Shown here piece by piece: positions 1-8,669 of a DNA stretch of 64,000 nt. The first letter of the stretch is position 1, and each line of letters opens with the position of its first letter. Under the pieces are notes generated by a model, which was given only the letters and a program-made list of their open reading frames with translations, was not told where the DNA came from and did no database searches. The translations under genes and the position numbers were made by a program. Source of the DNA: Solwaraspora sp. WMMA2056 (GTDB lineage: Bacteria; Actinomycetota; Actinomycetes; Mycobacteriales; Micromonosporaceae); NCBI RefSeq assembly GCF_030345095.1, contig NZ_CP128360.1, positions 4,092,001 through 4,156,000 of the forward strand, given 5' to 3'.

Positions 1-2
1 TC

Positions 3-1148
3 CTGGGCTCGCGCAACTACACCGAGTACGGCAACATCCGGCACTTCCTCGTCGCCGACGGTGAGCTCTACACCGGTGTCGGGGTGGGACCCAACGGTGG
101 TGAACGCGGCCTGGTGCTGCGCTGGACGGGCAGCAAGTCGGATCCGTTCAGCTTCACCGAGGTGGCGAACCTGCCGGCGCAGGCGGTGGACCTCGCCGCC
201 CACCAGGGCCGGATCTACGTCACCACCTGGGTCGGTGCGGAGGCCGCGGTGGCCACCTCGGCCGGCCCGGTGTCACCCACGGCGGACATCGCCGACGCGC
301 CGACGGCCGACGACCCGACCCCACCGAACGTCGCCGGGGTCTGGATGAGCCCGAAACTGTCCAACAACGGCCCAGGGCTGGACGAGCGGGACGCCGACGG
401 GTGGACCCGGGTGTGGAGCGTGCTGGACTACGAGCCGGATCCGATCATCGCCCGGACCTACGGTCTGGGCGGCCTGGCCTCCTACAACGGCAAACTCTAC
501 TGGGGCACGATGCACGTGCCACTGAAGTCGACCACCGTACACCTCGCGGTCTACCCACCTACCGATGAGCAGGGGGTCCGCGACTCGGTTCGCAACACCC
601 AACGGGCGATCGGCATCTTCCGGGGCAGCTTCCACGGCCATCACCAGCAGGTCGAGCTGCTGTACGGGGCGCCGCAGCTGCCTGCCTACGATCCGGCGGC
701 GAACGACGGCGCGGGGCAGTGGGTCACCACCTCGACCGGGTACACCCCGCTGTACGGGCCGTCCGGGTTCGGTAATCCGTTCCTGAACTACACCTGGAAG
801 ATGGTGGTGGCCGGTGGCCGGCTCTACGTCGGCACCATGGACTGGGCCTACCTGGCCAAGGAGTTGCAGCAGCCGGAGGCTCCGCCGGCCGCTGCCGACG
901 ACGAGGAACCGGATTTCGGTGCGGACCTGTACGTCTTCGAGTCCACCCACAAGGCAGCCACCGCCGTGGACACCACCGGCCTCGGCAACTACCTCAACTA
1001 CGGGGTCCGCAGCATGGTCGTCGACGGCACCACGGTATACATCGGAACGGCCAACCCGATGAATCTGCGGACTGACCTGACAGACGATGTCCCGGAAGGC
1101 GGTTGGGAGTTGCTCAAGTTGACCCCGAAACACGGTCCGAAGAAGTAG
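3..1148 (+). CDS. Secreted beta-propeller-like protein of unknown function (5' end outside window)
   Basis: The reading frame is open from base 3 and ends at TAG 1146-1148, so the N-terminus lies upstream of the window. About 381 residues are visible. The protein shows repeated short blocks of the type GxLYxGxxxG (for example 'GELYTGVGVGPNG', 'GKLYWGTMHVP', 'GRLYVGTMDWA', 'TTVYIGTANP'), which is the spacing expected for blades of a beta-propeller in an extracytoplasmic protein. No catalytic motif was recognised. The next gene begins 7 nt downstream with its own Shine-Dalgarno, so the two may be co-transcribed. Function unknown; the propeller call is inference from repeat pattern only. Confidence 0.6.
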   Translation: MGSRNYTEYGNIRHFLVADGELYTGVGVGPNGGERGLVLRWTGSKSDPFSFTEVANLPAQAVDLAAHQGRIYVTTWVGAEAAVATSAGPVSPTADIADAPTADDPTPPNVAGVWMSPKLSNNGPGLDERDADGWTRVWSVLDYEPDPIIARTYGLGGLASYNGKLYWGTMHVPLKSTTVHLAVYPPTDEQGVRDSVRNTQRAIGIFRGSFHGHHQQVELLYGAPQLPAYDPAANDGAGQWVTTSTGYTPLYGPSGFGNPFLNYTWKMVVAGGRLYVGTMDWAYLAKELQQPEAPPAAADDEEPDFGADLYVFESTHKAATAVDTTGLGNYLNYGVRSMVVDGTTVYIGTANPMNLRTDLTDDVPEGGWELLKLTPKHGPKK

Positions 1149-1155
1149 GTGGGCG

Positions 1156-2166
1156 ATGTCGTGGTACCGGCGCAGGCTGGCCGTCCTTGTCGTGACAGGT
1201 GCACTGGTGGCACCGGTCGCGGGCTGTACGTCGGCGCCGGACCCGGCACCGCCACCGACCTCGGCGCCGTCGGGCGGCGTACCGACCGACCCGACCGGGC
1301 CGGGCGGGACGCCGCCTCCGGCCGGGTCGTCGGCGCAGGAGATCACGGTTGACGGCTACGCGCGGACCTACCGGGTGTACCGACCTGCCAACCTGCCGAC
1401 CGACGGCCCGGTTCCGCTGGTGGTTATGTTGCACGGCCTGCTCGGCAGCGGGGAACAGGCCGAGTCCTGGTACGGCTGGAACTCCGCCGCCGACGCGGGA
1501 GGGTTCGTGGTGGCGTACCCGGACTCGCGCAACCGGGCGTGGGCGGTGTCGCCGGAGTGCTGTGGCGTGTCGGCGCGGGACGGAGTCGACGACACCGCGT
1601 TCGTGGCGGCGGTCGTGGAGTCACTGCGCGGCCGGTTGCCGGTGGACCCGCGTCGGACCTATGTCGCCGGCATCTCCAACGGCGGCATGCTCGCCTACCG
1701 GCTGGCCTGCGACACGTCGATCTTCGCTGCGGTCGTCGCGGTGTCGTCGACCATGCTGGGGGACTGCCCGGCACCCGAACCGATCTCGGTGCTGCACATC
1801 CACGGCACCGCCGACGAGACGATTCCGTACACCGGGGGACCGGGGCGATGGGACGGTGCCGGTCGCGACGGGGTACCGGGCACCGTCGACGGACCACCCG
1901 TACCCGATCTGGCGCAGCGCTGGCGGCAGATCGACCAGTGCGCTGCCCCCCGGACCAGCACCGAGGGGACCGTCACCACGGTGACGGCCAGCTGCCCCGA
2001 GGGCCGGGCGGTCACTCTGATCACCATCGCCGGTGCCGGCCACCAGTGGCCCGGTTCCCGGCAGCGGCCGGCGGGCCGGCTGCTCGGGCTCGACCGACCC
2101 GCCACGGAGCTGGACGCCACCGCCACCGGCTGGCAGTTCTTCGCCTCCCATCCCAGACCCGCCTGA
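1156..2166 (+). CDS. PHB depolymerase / LpqC-family lipoprotein esterase
   Basis: Predicted extracytoplasmic alpha/beta-hydrolase esterase of 336 aa. The N-terminus carries a positively charged stretch and hydrophobic core ending in the lipobox 'VAGC' (Cys about residue 24), then a Pro/Gly-rich linker, so a lipid-anchored secreted protein is expected. Catalytic features: the oxyanion segment 'MLHGLLGSGEQ', the nucleophile elbow 'GISNGGM' (GxSxG) and a C-terminal 'GAGHQWPGS' with the likely catalytic His. These are typical of the polyhydroxybutyrate depolymerase/feruloyl esterase family (ESTHER PHB-depolymerase class). The ATG at 1156 is preceded by AGGTGGG. The true substrate cannot be read from sequence; PHB, acetylxylan or feruloyl esters are all possible. 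Confidence 0.8.
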   Translation: MSWYRRRLAVLVVTGALVAPVAGCTSAPDPAPPPTSAPSGGVPTDPTGPGGTPPPAGSSAQEITVDGYARTYRVYRPANLPTDGPVPLVVMLHGLLGSGEQAESWYGWNSAADAGGFVVAYPDSRNRAWAVSPECCGVSARDGVDDTAFVAAVVESLRGRLPVDPRRTYVAGISNGGMLAYRLACDTSIFAAVVAVSSTMLGDCPAPEPISVLHIHGTADETIPYTGGPGRWDGAGRDGVPGTVDGPPVPDLAQRWRQIDQCAAPRTSTEGTVTTVTASCPEGRAVTLITIAGAGHQWPGSRQRPAGRLLGLDRPATELDATATGWQFFASHPRPA

Positions 2167-2180
2167 TCAGGAGAGGCCAG

Positions 2181-3458
2181 ATGTCGAGTACCGGCACCCC
2201 ACCGATGATCGACGAATCCACCACCGCGGCACCCGTGGTGCCGGCCCCGCGCCAGCACGGCGCCACACCGGCGGTCGAGGTCGTCGACCTGGTGAAGCGC
2301 TATCCCGGGCAGGAGGTGAACGCGGTCGACGGACTCTCCTTCACCGTACGGCCGGGGGAGGTTCTCGGGCTGCTCGGGCCGAACGGTGCCGGCAAGTCCA
2401 CCACGGTCGGCATCCTCACCACGACGATCGGGGCGAGCTCAGGAACCGCCAGGGTGGACGGGGTGGACGTGTCCCGCCACCCGGTGGTCGCCCGGACCCG
2501 GTTCGCGGTCGTGCCCCAGTACAACAACCTCGACCGGTCGTTGACGCCCCGGCAGAACCTGCTCTACCACGCCGCCTACCACGGGGTACGGCGTAGCGAG
2601 CGGCTGCGCCGGGCGCAGCGGCTGTTGACCGAGTTCGGCCTGGAGCGGCAGGCCGATTCCCGGGTCGACTTCTTCTCCGGTGGGATGGCGCAGCGGCTGA
2701 TGATCGCCCGTGCCCTGATGCACGACCCCCGGGTGGTCTTCCTCGACGAGCCGACCAACGGTTTGGAGCCGCAGGCCCGACTGCTGATCCGGACCCGCAT
2801 CCGGCAGCTCCGCGAGCGCGGCGTCACGGTAGTGCTGACCAGCCACGAGATGGGCGAGGTCGCCGAGCTGGCGGACCGGGTGGCGATCGTCGATCATGGT
2901 CGGCTGCTGGCCCTGGACACACCCGCGAACCTGTTGCGCGGGCTCGCCGGGCGCACGGTGCTCGACCTGACCGTGCGACCTGGGCCGGGCGACGACGCAA
3001 CCGCCCTCCTCGCCGCGCTCACCGGGCTGCACGGGGTGCGTACCGGGGAGGTCGGCGTGGCCGGGGAGCCGGCTGCCGGGCCGGGACCGGCCGGTGCCGG
3101 TCGTCCCGCACTGGCGGCGCTCGCCGCGGATCCGGCGATCGCGGCGAAGATCGCGGCCGCGAAAGCCGACCCCCGGATCGCGGCGAAGATCGCGGCGGCC
3201 AAGTCCGATCCGGCGATCGCGGCGAAGATCGCGGCGGCCCGTGGCAACCCGCGCCTCGCCGAGCTGCTCGGCGCGGCGGCGGCCGGTCCGGCGGCGGAGG
3301 TCCGGCTGCGGTTGCGGCTGGACGCGGAGGTGGCCGTGGTCCTCGGCCCGGCGTTGGCTGTGTTGGCGACGCGCGCCGCAACCCTGACCGACGTGCACAT
3401 CGGCAAGCCGGGTCTGGAAGACCTGTTCCTCACCGTGACCGGCAAGGAGATCCGTTGA
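2181..3458 (+). CDS. ABC transporter ATP-binding protein, DrrA/daunorubicin-resistance type, with internal 13-residue repeats
   Basis: ATPase subunit of an ABC-2 type exporter, 425 aa. Walker A is 'GPNGAGKST' (about residue 72), the signature is 'FFSGGMAQR', and Walker B is 'VVFLDEPTNGLEPQAR', followed by the switch His in 'LTSHEMGEV'. The glutamine-loop and overall order match DrrA. The start ATG 2181 follows AGGAGAGG, so the longer open frame upstream is not used. The permease gene overlaps its stop by 4 nt (TTGA), implying coupled translation. The C-terminal regulatory part is unusual. Residues 317-368 are four tandem 13-residue units (DPAIAAKIAAAKA type) within an Ala/Lys-rich helix, where related proteins have a short variable segment. 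The substrate (drug, lipid or polysaccharide) is unknown. Confidence 0.88.
   Translation: MSSTGTPPMIDESTTAAPVVPAPRQHGATPAVEVVDLVKRYPGQEVNAVDGLSFTVRPGEVLGLLGPNGAGKSTTVGILTTTIGASSGTARVDGVDVSRHPVVARTRFAVVPQYNNLDRSLTPRQNLLYHAAYHGVRRSERLRRAQRLLTEFGLERQADSRVDFFSGGMAQRLMIARALMHDPRVVFLDEPTNGLEPQARLLIRTRIRQLRERGVTVVLTSHEMGEVAELADRVAIVDHGRLLALDTPANLLRGLAGRTVLDLTVRPGPGDDATALLAALTGLHGVRTGEVGVAGEPAAGPGPAGAGRPALAALAADPAIAAKIAAAKADPRIAAKIAAAKSDPAIAAKIAAARGNPRLAELLGAAAAGPAAEVRLRLRLDAEVAVVLGPALAVLATRAATLTDVHIGKPGLEDLFLTVTGKEIR
3129..3284 (+). repeat. Four tandem 39-nt coding repeats in the ABC ATPase gene
   Basis: Units at 3129-3167, 3168-3206, 3207-3245 and 3246-3284, all in frame. The first three encode DPAIAAKIAAAKA, DPRIAAKIAAAKS and DPAIAAKIAAARG. 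The fourth (NPRLAELLGAAAA) is diverged, and 'RPALAALAA' just before looks like a decayed fifth unit. The periodicity (Pro at position 2, Lys/Arg at 7 and 12, Ile/Ala elsewhere) suggests short amphipathic helices broken by Pro. Confidence 0.85.
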
Positions 3459-4297
3459 GCCTGATCGACGCCACGGCCGTACCGGTGGGGCCCGCCGCCG
3501 GATCCCCGCCGAGCTCGCCCGGCCGGCCGCCGGTGGCGCGGGCCTTCGGTGCCATCCTCCTGCGGGACCTGTTCGTGTCCGGCAAGGACATCTGGTTCGT
3601 CCTGGCCCAGGTCCTGCTCACCCCGCTGTTCATGTTGTTCATCTTCACCCGGGTGCTGACCATGCAGGGCATCGTCGGTGCCGGGTTCGCGGACATCCTG
3701 CTGCCCGGTACGGTCGCACTCGCCACGTTCACCGCCTCGCTGCAGAGCGTCGCGGTGCCACTGGTCAAGGAGTTCGGGTTCACCCGGGAGATCGAGGACC
3801 GGCTGCTGGCGCCGCTGCCGACGACGTTGGTGGCGGTCGGCAAACTGGTGGTCGCGACGCTGCGGGGGCTGTTCGCGGCGGCGGTGGTGTACCCGTTGGG
3901 TGCGCTGGTCGTCGGCGCTGCTCCGGGCAGTTGGTCGGCGCTGCCGTTGACGGTGCTGGTGGTGCTGCTCGCCGGCTGGGTGGGCGCGGCGCTGGGCATG
4001 ATGCTGGCGACGGTGCTGCCGTTGCAGCGGATCCAGGCGACCTTCTCGCTGTTCGTGACCCCGATCATCTGGACCGGTTGTGTGCACTATCCGTGGCAGC
4101 GGTTGGCGGAGATGCCCTGGTTCCAGGTGGCGACCGCGGTCAACCCGATGACGTACGCCGCCGAGGCGCTGCGCGGGGCGCTGGCACCGCACGTCACCCA
4201 CCTGCCGGTCGGGTTGTGCCTGCTGGTCCTGACGTTGGTGGCGGCCGCCGTCACCGGCGCCGCGCTGGCCACGTTCCTGCGGCGCGCGCGGCGCTGA
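3455..4297 (+). CDS. ABC-2 type transporter permease (DrrB-like)
   Basis: Membrane subunit partnering the preceding ATPase, 280 aa, with about six hydrophobic segments, for example around 'WFVLAQVLLTPLFMLFIFT', 'LFAAAVVYPLGALVVGAA' and 'LPLTVLVVLLAGWVGAALG'. The C-terminal half has the ABC-2 pattern 'PLQRIQATFSLFVTPIIW' and 'VNPMTYAAEALRG'. The start is TTG at 3455 (TTGA overlap with the ATPase stop) with AAGGAGA 4 nt upstream; no better start exists nearby. Its 3' end is only 6 nt from the convergent amidohydrolase gene. An export role is inferred from family membership. Confidence 0.87.
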   Translation: MSLIDATAVPVGPAAGSPPSSPGRPPVARAFGAILLRDLFVSGKDIWFVLAQVLLTPLFMLFIFTRVLTMQGIVGAGFADILLPGTVALATFTASLQSVAVPLVKEFGFTREIEDRLLAPLPTTLVAVGKLVVATLRGLFAAAVVYPLGALVVGAAPGSWSALPLTVLVVLLAGWVGAALGMMLATVLPLQRIQATFSLFVTPIIWTGCVHYPWQRLAEMPWFQVATAVNPMTYAAEALRGALAPHVTHLPVGLCLLVLTLVAAAVTGAALATFLRRARR

Positions 4298-4303
4298 TCA
4301 GCC

Positions 4304-5200
4304 TCAGCCGAGCCGGTAGACCCGTCGGGCGGTGTCGGCGAAGACCGCCTGACGCTGCGCCGCCGGGAGTCCCGCGCAGGCCGTTCGGACGATGCCGAGC
4401 CAGCGGCGGTACCCGGTGGCGAGGGTGGCGACCGGCCAGTCACCGCCGAAAAGGCACCGGTCGGCGCCGAATCGGCGCAGCGCGTGCTCCAGGTACGGCA
4501 GCAGGTCCGCGCCGAGCCAGCCGGTCGCGGACTCGGTGGCCAGTCCGGAGAGCTTGCAGACCACGTTCGGCAGGTCGGCCAGGCGGGACAGGTCGTCACG
4601 CCACGAACTGGTCGGTCCGGCCGCGACCGGCGGTTTGCCGACATGGTCGAGTACGAAGGTGACCTGCGGTACCCGGGCCGCCAGCAACGTCACTTCGGCC
4701 AGCTGGTGGTGCCGGACGCAGAGGTCGAAGCAGAGCCCGTTGGCGGCGAGCAGCCGCACTCCGTCGACGAAATCGTCGCAGACGCTGAAGCCGGCAGCCT
4801 CGTCCTGGATGTTGCGGCGCACCCCTGTGACCAACCGGCGGCGGCTCAGCGCCGCGACCTGGGCGGCCGCCGCGTCGCCGCGTTCCAGCGGCGCGTGGGC
4901 CACGACGGCACGTAGCACGGGCCACTCGGCGGCGAGCTGCTCCACCCAGTCCACTTCGGCGTCGGCATGCCGGTCGGTGCGGCCCGCTTCGACGAAGACC
5001 GCACCCGCCAGCTGGAATCCGGTCTGGTCCAGACCGGTGGTGGCGACCAGCAGATCCGCCGGCAGGTAGCTGCGGTGCAGGCCGGGCACCTGGGCCAACC
5101 ACGGATAGTCCAGCCGGTCGGGATCCCACAGGTGCAGATGCGAATCGACGACCTCGACAAGGTGGTCGGGGGTCCGGTGGTCGGTCGTCGTCGCGCTCAT
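4304..5200 (-). CDS. Amidohydrolase family protein (2-pyrone-4,6-dicarboxylate lactonase / fuconolactonase type)
   Basis: TIM-barrel metal-dependent hydrolase, 298 aa. The N-terminus has the metal-binding motif 'DSHLHLWDP', typical of the COG3618 lactonase group. Later signature blocks are 'FVLDHVGKPP' and, near the C-terminus, 'LFGGDWPVA' (the catalytic Asp). The start chosen is ATG 5200, preceded on the minus strand by GGGAG. The open frame extends 27 codons upstream but lacks a ribosome site. Members hydrolyse sugar or aromatic lactones; the substrate here is not determinable. It is monocistronic and convergent with the ABC permease. Confidence 0.83.
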   Translation of the reverse strand: MSATTTDHRTPDHLVEVVDSHLHLWDPDRLDYPWLAQVPGLHRSYLPADLLVATTGLDQTGFQLAGAVFVEAGRTDRHADAEVDWVEQLAAEWPVLRAVVAHAPLERGDAAAAQVAALSRRRLVTGVRRNIQDEAAGFSVCDDFVDGVRLLAANGLCFDLCVRHHQLAEVTLLAARVPQVTFVLDHVGKPPVAAGPTSSWRDDLSRLADLPNVVCKLSGLATESATGWLGADLLPYLEHALRRFGADRCLFGGDWPVATLATGYRRWLGIVRTACAGLPAAQRQAVFADTARRVYRLG

Positions 5201-5359
5201 GCGGCTCCCGTCGCCGATCAGGGGGTCGGCAACGATCCTTCCGTACCGGCTCCGTGAGGTAAAGGGAACGACGGACAGCAACCACCTAATCCGGATTTAG
5301 CTCATCTAAGGACGGCTTATCAGGTTAATGTCAGGCAAGCGCCGGCGGGAGGGGTGGTC
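5201..5359. promoter_or_regulatory. Divergent promoter region between amidohydrolase and ctaD
   Basis: A 159-nt gap with an unusually AT-rich segment (about 5281-5335) for this genome. It contains the palindrome AATCCGGATT (5288-5297) flanked by CTA/TAG, and 'TTAGCTCATCTAA' just after. Probably carries the ctaD promoter; the dyad may be an operator, but no known regulator consensus was recognised with confidence. Confidence 0.4.
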
Positions 5360-7354
5360 ATGGCTGATCAGATCACGGCCGGTACGCGCCCGGCGGCGCG
5401 CATCCGTCCGACCGCCCTCGGGTCGACCGGCGGTTCCCCCGGCCCGGTGCGGTCAGTGGTCCCCGGCAACTCGCTGGCCCGGCTGCTACGCAGCACCGAC
5501 GCCAAACAGATCGGGCTGCTCTACCTCGTCACGTCGTTCGGCTACTTCGTCGTGGGCGGGGTGATGGCCCTGCTGATGCGGGCGGAGCTGGCCCAGTCCG
5601 GGATGCAGCTGTTGTCGCCCGAGCAGTACAACCAGCTGTTCACCATGCACGGCACGATCATGATGCTGCTCTTCGCCACCCCGCTGGTCTTCGGCTTCGC
5701 CAACTACCTGGTGCCGTTGCAGATCGGTGCCCCGGACGTGTCGTTTCCCCGGCTCAACGCCCTGGCGTACTGGCTCTACCTGCTGGGTGGGCTGCTGGTC
5801 ATGGGCGGCTTCCTGACTCCGGGTGGTGCCGCCGACTTCGGCTGGTTCGCGTACACCCCGTTGAGCCTGACCGAACACACCCCCGGCGTCGGCGCCAACA
5901 TGTGGATCGTCGGGTTGGTGGTCTCCGGGCTCGGCACGATCCTCGGCTCGGTGAACCTGATCGCCACCATCCTGACGCTGCGGGCCCCCGGCATGACGAT
6001 GTTCCGGATGCCGATCTTCACCTGGAACATTCTGATCACCGCGCTGCTGGTGATCCTGGTGTTCCCGTTGCTGGCCGCCGCCCTGCTGGCGCTGCTGGCC
6101 GATCGGCTGCTGGGCGCGCACGTCTACGCCCCGGCCACCGGCGGCCCACTGCTGTGGCAGCACCTGTTCTGGTTCTTCGGCCACCCCGAGGTCTACATCG
6201 TCGCGCTGCCGTTCTTCGGCATCATCAGCGAGATCATCCCGGTCTTCTCCCGCAAGCCGATCTTCGGCTACAAGGGCCTGGTCGCCGCGACGATCGCGAT
6301 CGCCGCGCTGTCCATGAGCGTCTGGGCGCACCACATGTTCGGCACCGGTCAGGTGCTGCTGCCGTTCTTCTCGCTGCTCAGCTTCCTCATCGCCGTCCCC
6401 ACCGGGATCAAGTTCTTCAACTGGATCGGGACCATGTGGAAGGGGCAGCTGACCTTCGACACCCCGATGCTGTTCGCCGTCGGCTTCCTGGTGACCTTCC
6501 TGCTCGGCGGGTTGACCGGCGTCCTGCTCGCCAGCCCGCCGGTGGACTTCCACGTCACCGACAGCTACTTCGTGGTAGCCCACTTCCACTACGTGCTGTT
6601 CGGCACGATCGTGTTCGCCGCCTTCGGTGGGGTCTACTTCTGGTTCCCGAAGATGACCGGCCGGTTGCTCGACGAGCGGCTCGGTAGAGCGCACTTCTGG
6701 ACGATGTTCATCGGGTTCCATCTGACGTTCCTGGTGCAGCACTGGCTCGGCGGCGAGGGCATGCCCCGCCGGTACGCCGACTACCTGCCCAGCGACGGGT
6801 TCACCACCCTCAACATGATCTCCACGGTCGGTTCGTTCGTCCTCGGCGCGTCGACGTTGTTCTTCATCTGGAACGTCTGGAAGTCCTACCGGTTCGGCGA
6901 GGTCGTGACCGCACACGATCCGTGGGGTTTCGGCAACTCGCTCGAATGGGCCACCAGTTGCCCGCCGCCGCTGCGCAACTTCGACCGGCTGCCCCGGATC
7001 CGGTCCGAGCGGCCGGCGTTCGAGGTCAAGTACGGCACCCTCGTCGCCGACCTTGGCCGGGACCTGCCGCAGCGGGACACCGCGCCACCGCAGCACCTCG
7101 TCGACGAACTGCACCGGGAACGGGTCACTGACCACGCGGTCCGCCCGGGGACGGCACCGGCGGCCGACCTGACCACGGTCCGGCCCGACCCGGTGACGGG
7201 TGCCCGCGCCATCGAGGTGCCCCGGCCGGAGCGACTGCGCCGGCCGAGTTTCGAGCACACCACCGAGCCGCGCAACGTACTCGGTGCCGAACGCGACCCG
7301 CACGACCAGCGACCGTCGTCGGCCACCGACGACGACCCTCCGGAGCGGGCCTGA
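5360..7354 (+). CDS. ctaD: Cytochrome c oxidase subunit I (aa3-type)
   Basis: Catalytic heme-copper subunit of the terminal oxidase: oxidises cytochrome c, reduces O2 to water and pumps protons across the membrane. 664 aa. The family landmarks are present: '[12 protein letters not shown]' (heme a ligand His), 'FFGHPEVYI' near residue 275 (CuB His and cross-linked Tyr), '[10 protein letters not shown]' (CuB histidines) and '[10 protein letters not shown]' (heme a3/heme a histidines). About twelve membrane segments are followed by an extended hydrophilic C-terminal tail of roughly 120 residues. ATG 5360 follows GGGAGGGG; an in-frame GTG at 5354 overlaps that site and is less likely. No other oxidase subunit is adjacent, so this may be an additional ctaD copy (inference). 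Confidence 0.95.
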   Translation: MADQITAGTRPAARIRPTALGSTGGSPGPVRSVVPGNSLARLLRSTDAKQIGLLYLVTSFGYFVVGGVMALLMRAELAQSGMQLLSPEQYNQLFTMHGTIMMLLFATPLVFGFANYLVPLQIGAPDVSFPRLNALAYWLYLLGGLLVMGGFLTPGGAADFGWFAYTPLSLTEHTPGVGANMWIVGLVVSGLGTILGSVNLIATILTLRAPGMTMFRMPIFTWNILITALLVILVFPLLAAALLALLADRLLGAHVYAPATGGPLLWQHLFWFFGHPEVYIVALPFFGIISEIIPVFSRKPIFGYKGLVAATIAIAALSMSVWAHHMFGTGQVLLPFFSLLSFLIAVPTGIKFFNWIGTMWKGQLTFDTPMLFAVGFLVTFLLGGLTGVLLASPPVDFHVTDSYFVVAHFHYVLFGTIVFAAFGGVYFWFPKMTGRLLDERLGRAHFWTMFIGFHLTFLVQHWLGGEGMPRRYADYLPSDGFTTLNMISTVGSFVLGASTLFFIWNVWKSYRFGEVVTAHDPWGFGNSLEWATSCPPPLRNFDRLPRIRSERPAFEVKYGTLVADLGRDLPQRDTAPPQHLVDELHRERVTDHAVRPGTAPAADLTTVRPDPVTGARAIEVPRPERLRRPSFEHTTEPRNVLGAERDPHDQRPSSATDDDPPERA

Positions 7355-7363
7355 CCCGCGACC

Positions 7364-7390
7364 GCCACGGCGGCGGACAGCCGCCGTGGC
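7364..7390. terminator. GC-rich hairpin downstream of ctaD
   Basis: Perfect 11-bp stem GCCACGGCGGC / GCCGCCGTGGC with a 5-nt loop, 10 nt after the ctaD stop. There is no T-run, as is common for actinobacterial intrinsic terminators. It probably separates ctaD from the DUF4383 gene. Confidence 0.6.
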
Positions 7391-7434
7391 ACCGCACCGG
7401 CGCACCGTGGGCCACCACGGGAGGAAGGACGACA

Positions 7435-7893
7435 ATGGTCCGTACCAGCACCGCGACCGCTGACCAGACCACCGCCCGGCAACCGGTGCAGTCCGCTGCG
7501 GCCGCTGTCGGCGGGGTCTTCCTGCTGATCGGGGTCGCCGGCTTCATTCCGGGGATCACCACCGAGTACGGCGAGATGAGCTTTGCCGGGCACGACTCGC
7601 ACGCCTACCTGTTCGGCCTGTTCCAGGTATCGGCGCTGCACAACATCGTGCACCTGCTGTTCGGCGTCGGCGGGTTGGCGTTGGCGCGCACCGTGTCCAC
7701 CGCGCGTCTGTACCTGGTCGGTGGCGGCGCACTCTATCTCGTCCTGTGGCTGTACGGGCTGGCCATCGACCACGCCAGCGCGGCGAACTTCCTGCCGGTC
7801 AACCACCAGGACAACTGGCTGCATCTCGGTCTCGGGCTCGGGATGCTGGCCCTCGGCCTGTTGTTCAACCGGCGCCCGGTGATCGGCCGGTGA
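7435..7893 (+). CDS. DUF4383 family membrane protein
   Basis: Small integral membrane protein, 152 aa, with four predicted transmembrane helices ('AAVGGVFLLIGVAGFIPG', 'NIVHLLFGVGGLALA', 'LYLVGGGALYLVLWLYGLA', 'WLHLGLGLGMLALGLLF'). The 'SALHNIVHLLFGVGGLALA' block with paired His is characteristic of DUF4383, common in actinobacteria and without assigned function. ATG 7435 follows GGGAGGAAGGA. It sits downstream of ctaD but behind a hairpin. Confidence 0.8.
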   Translation: MVRTSTATADQTTARQPVQSAAAAVGGVFLLIGVAGFIPGITTEYGEMSFAGHDSHAYLFGLFQVSALHNIVHLLFGVGGLALARTVSTARLYLVGGGALYLVLWLYGLAIDHASAANFLPVNHQDNWLHLGLGLGMLALGLLFNRRPVIGR

Positions 7894-8002
7894 TCGGCTG
7901 TGCCGCGCGCTGCCGGGTGGCCACTGCCAGCTGAGGCGGCCGTTGCGCTAGCCTCCGATCCCTGACCGTGCCGACAGGCGCGCAACGCCCGAGGAGACGC
8001 AG

Positions 8003-8512
8003 ATGTTCGAGGAAGTCGCGGGGATCCCCGCCCATCCGTTGCTGGTGCACGCCGCAGTGGTCTTCGTCCCGCTGCTGGCACTGCTGGCGGTCGGGTACGC
8101 CCTGGTGCCGTTCATCCGGCCGCACACCCGGTGGGTGCTGGCCGCCCTGGCGGTCGTCGCGCCACTGGCCGCCCTGGTCACGAAGCTGTCCGGCGACGCG
8201 TTCTTCAACCGGATGGACGCCGCCGGCAGGATCACCGAGGGTTTCCTTCCGGTGATCCAGGAGCACGAGCAGCTGGGGAACCTGACGCTGGTCGCCGCGC
8301 TCGTGTTGGCTCTCGCTACCCTGGCCCTGGTGTATCTGGTGGGACCACGGGTCGCCGCCACGGCGCACGGTGCCGCGAGCTCCGGGGTACGGGGAAACCG
8401 GGTCCTGGTTCTCGTGGTCAAGGGTGTGGTGATCGTGGCGGCCGGGGTAAGCCTCTACTTCGTCGTGCGTGCCGGCGATTCGGGTGCCAAGGCGGTATGG
8501 ACCGGCTACTGA
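8003..8512 (+). CDS. DUF2231 family membrane protein
   Basis: 169-aa membrane protein with about four hydrophobic helices. The N-terminal 'GIPAHPLLVHAAVVFVPLLALLAVG' region, with conserved His-Pro and His residues in the first helix, matches DUF2231 (predicted membrane proteins, sometimes linked to heme or redox functions). ATG 8003 is preceded by GAGGAGACGC. Flanked by unrelated genes; no operon partner is obvious. Confidence 0.78.
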   Translation: MFEEVAGIPAHPLLVHAAVVFVPLLALLAVGYALVPFIRPHTRWVLAALAVVAPLAALVTKLSGDAFFNRMDAAGRITEGFLPVIQEHEQLGNLTLVAALVLALATLALVYLVGPRVAATAHGAASSGVRGNRVLVLVVKGVVIVAAGVSLYFVVRAGDSGAKAVWTGY

Positions 8513-8669
8513 CAGTGGCGGTCCGCTGAACGCGTCGGACCTTCGGTCAGTTCCACCCGTCGGGGAGAAATCTTGCCCCTGCCGGTGAACTGTTCGTGCC
8601 GAATCGCCGTTGGTGGGGGTGTGGCACCGATGCGGGCGGCACCGGTGACCAGTCGGCGACGGAGGAACA

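Noticed and set aside
1539-2180. N-terminal extension of the DrrA-like ATPase frame
   Set aside because: Overlaps the esterase gene in another frame, is Arg-rich, and the ATG at 2181 has a good ribosome site.
5287-5316. Iron box before ctaD
   Set aside because: The TTAG-CTAA arms only fit the consensus with a gap and the core GGTTAGG is missing.
5486-7435. 649-aa open frame opposite ctaD
   Set aside because: Gln/Gly/Arg/His-rich translation with no family resemblance; it is the antisense shadow of a strongly recognised ctaD, as expected at this GC content.
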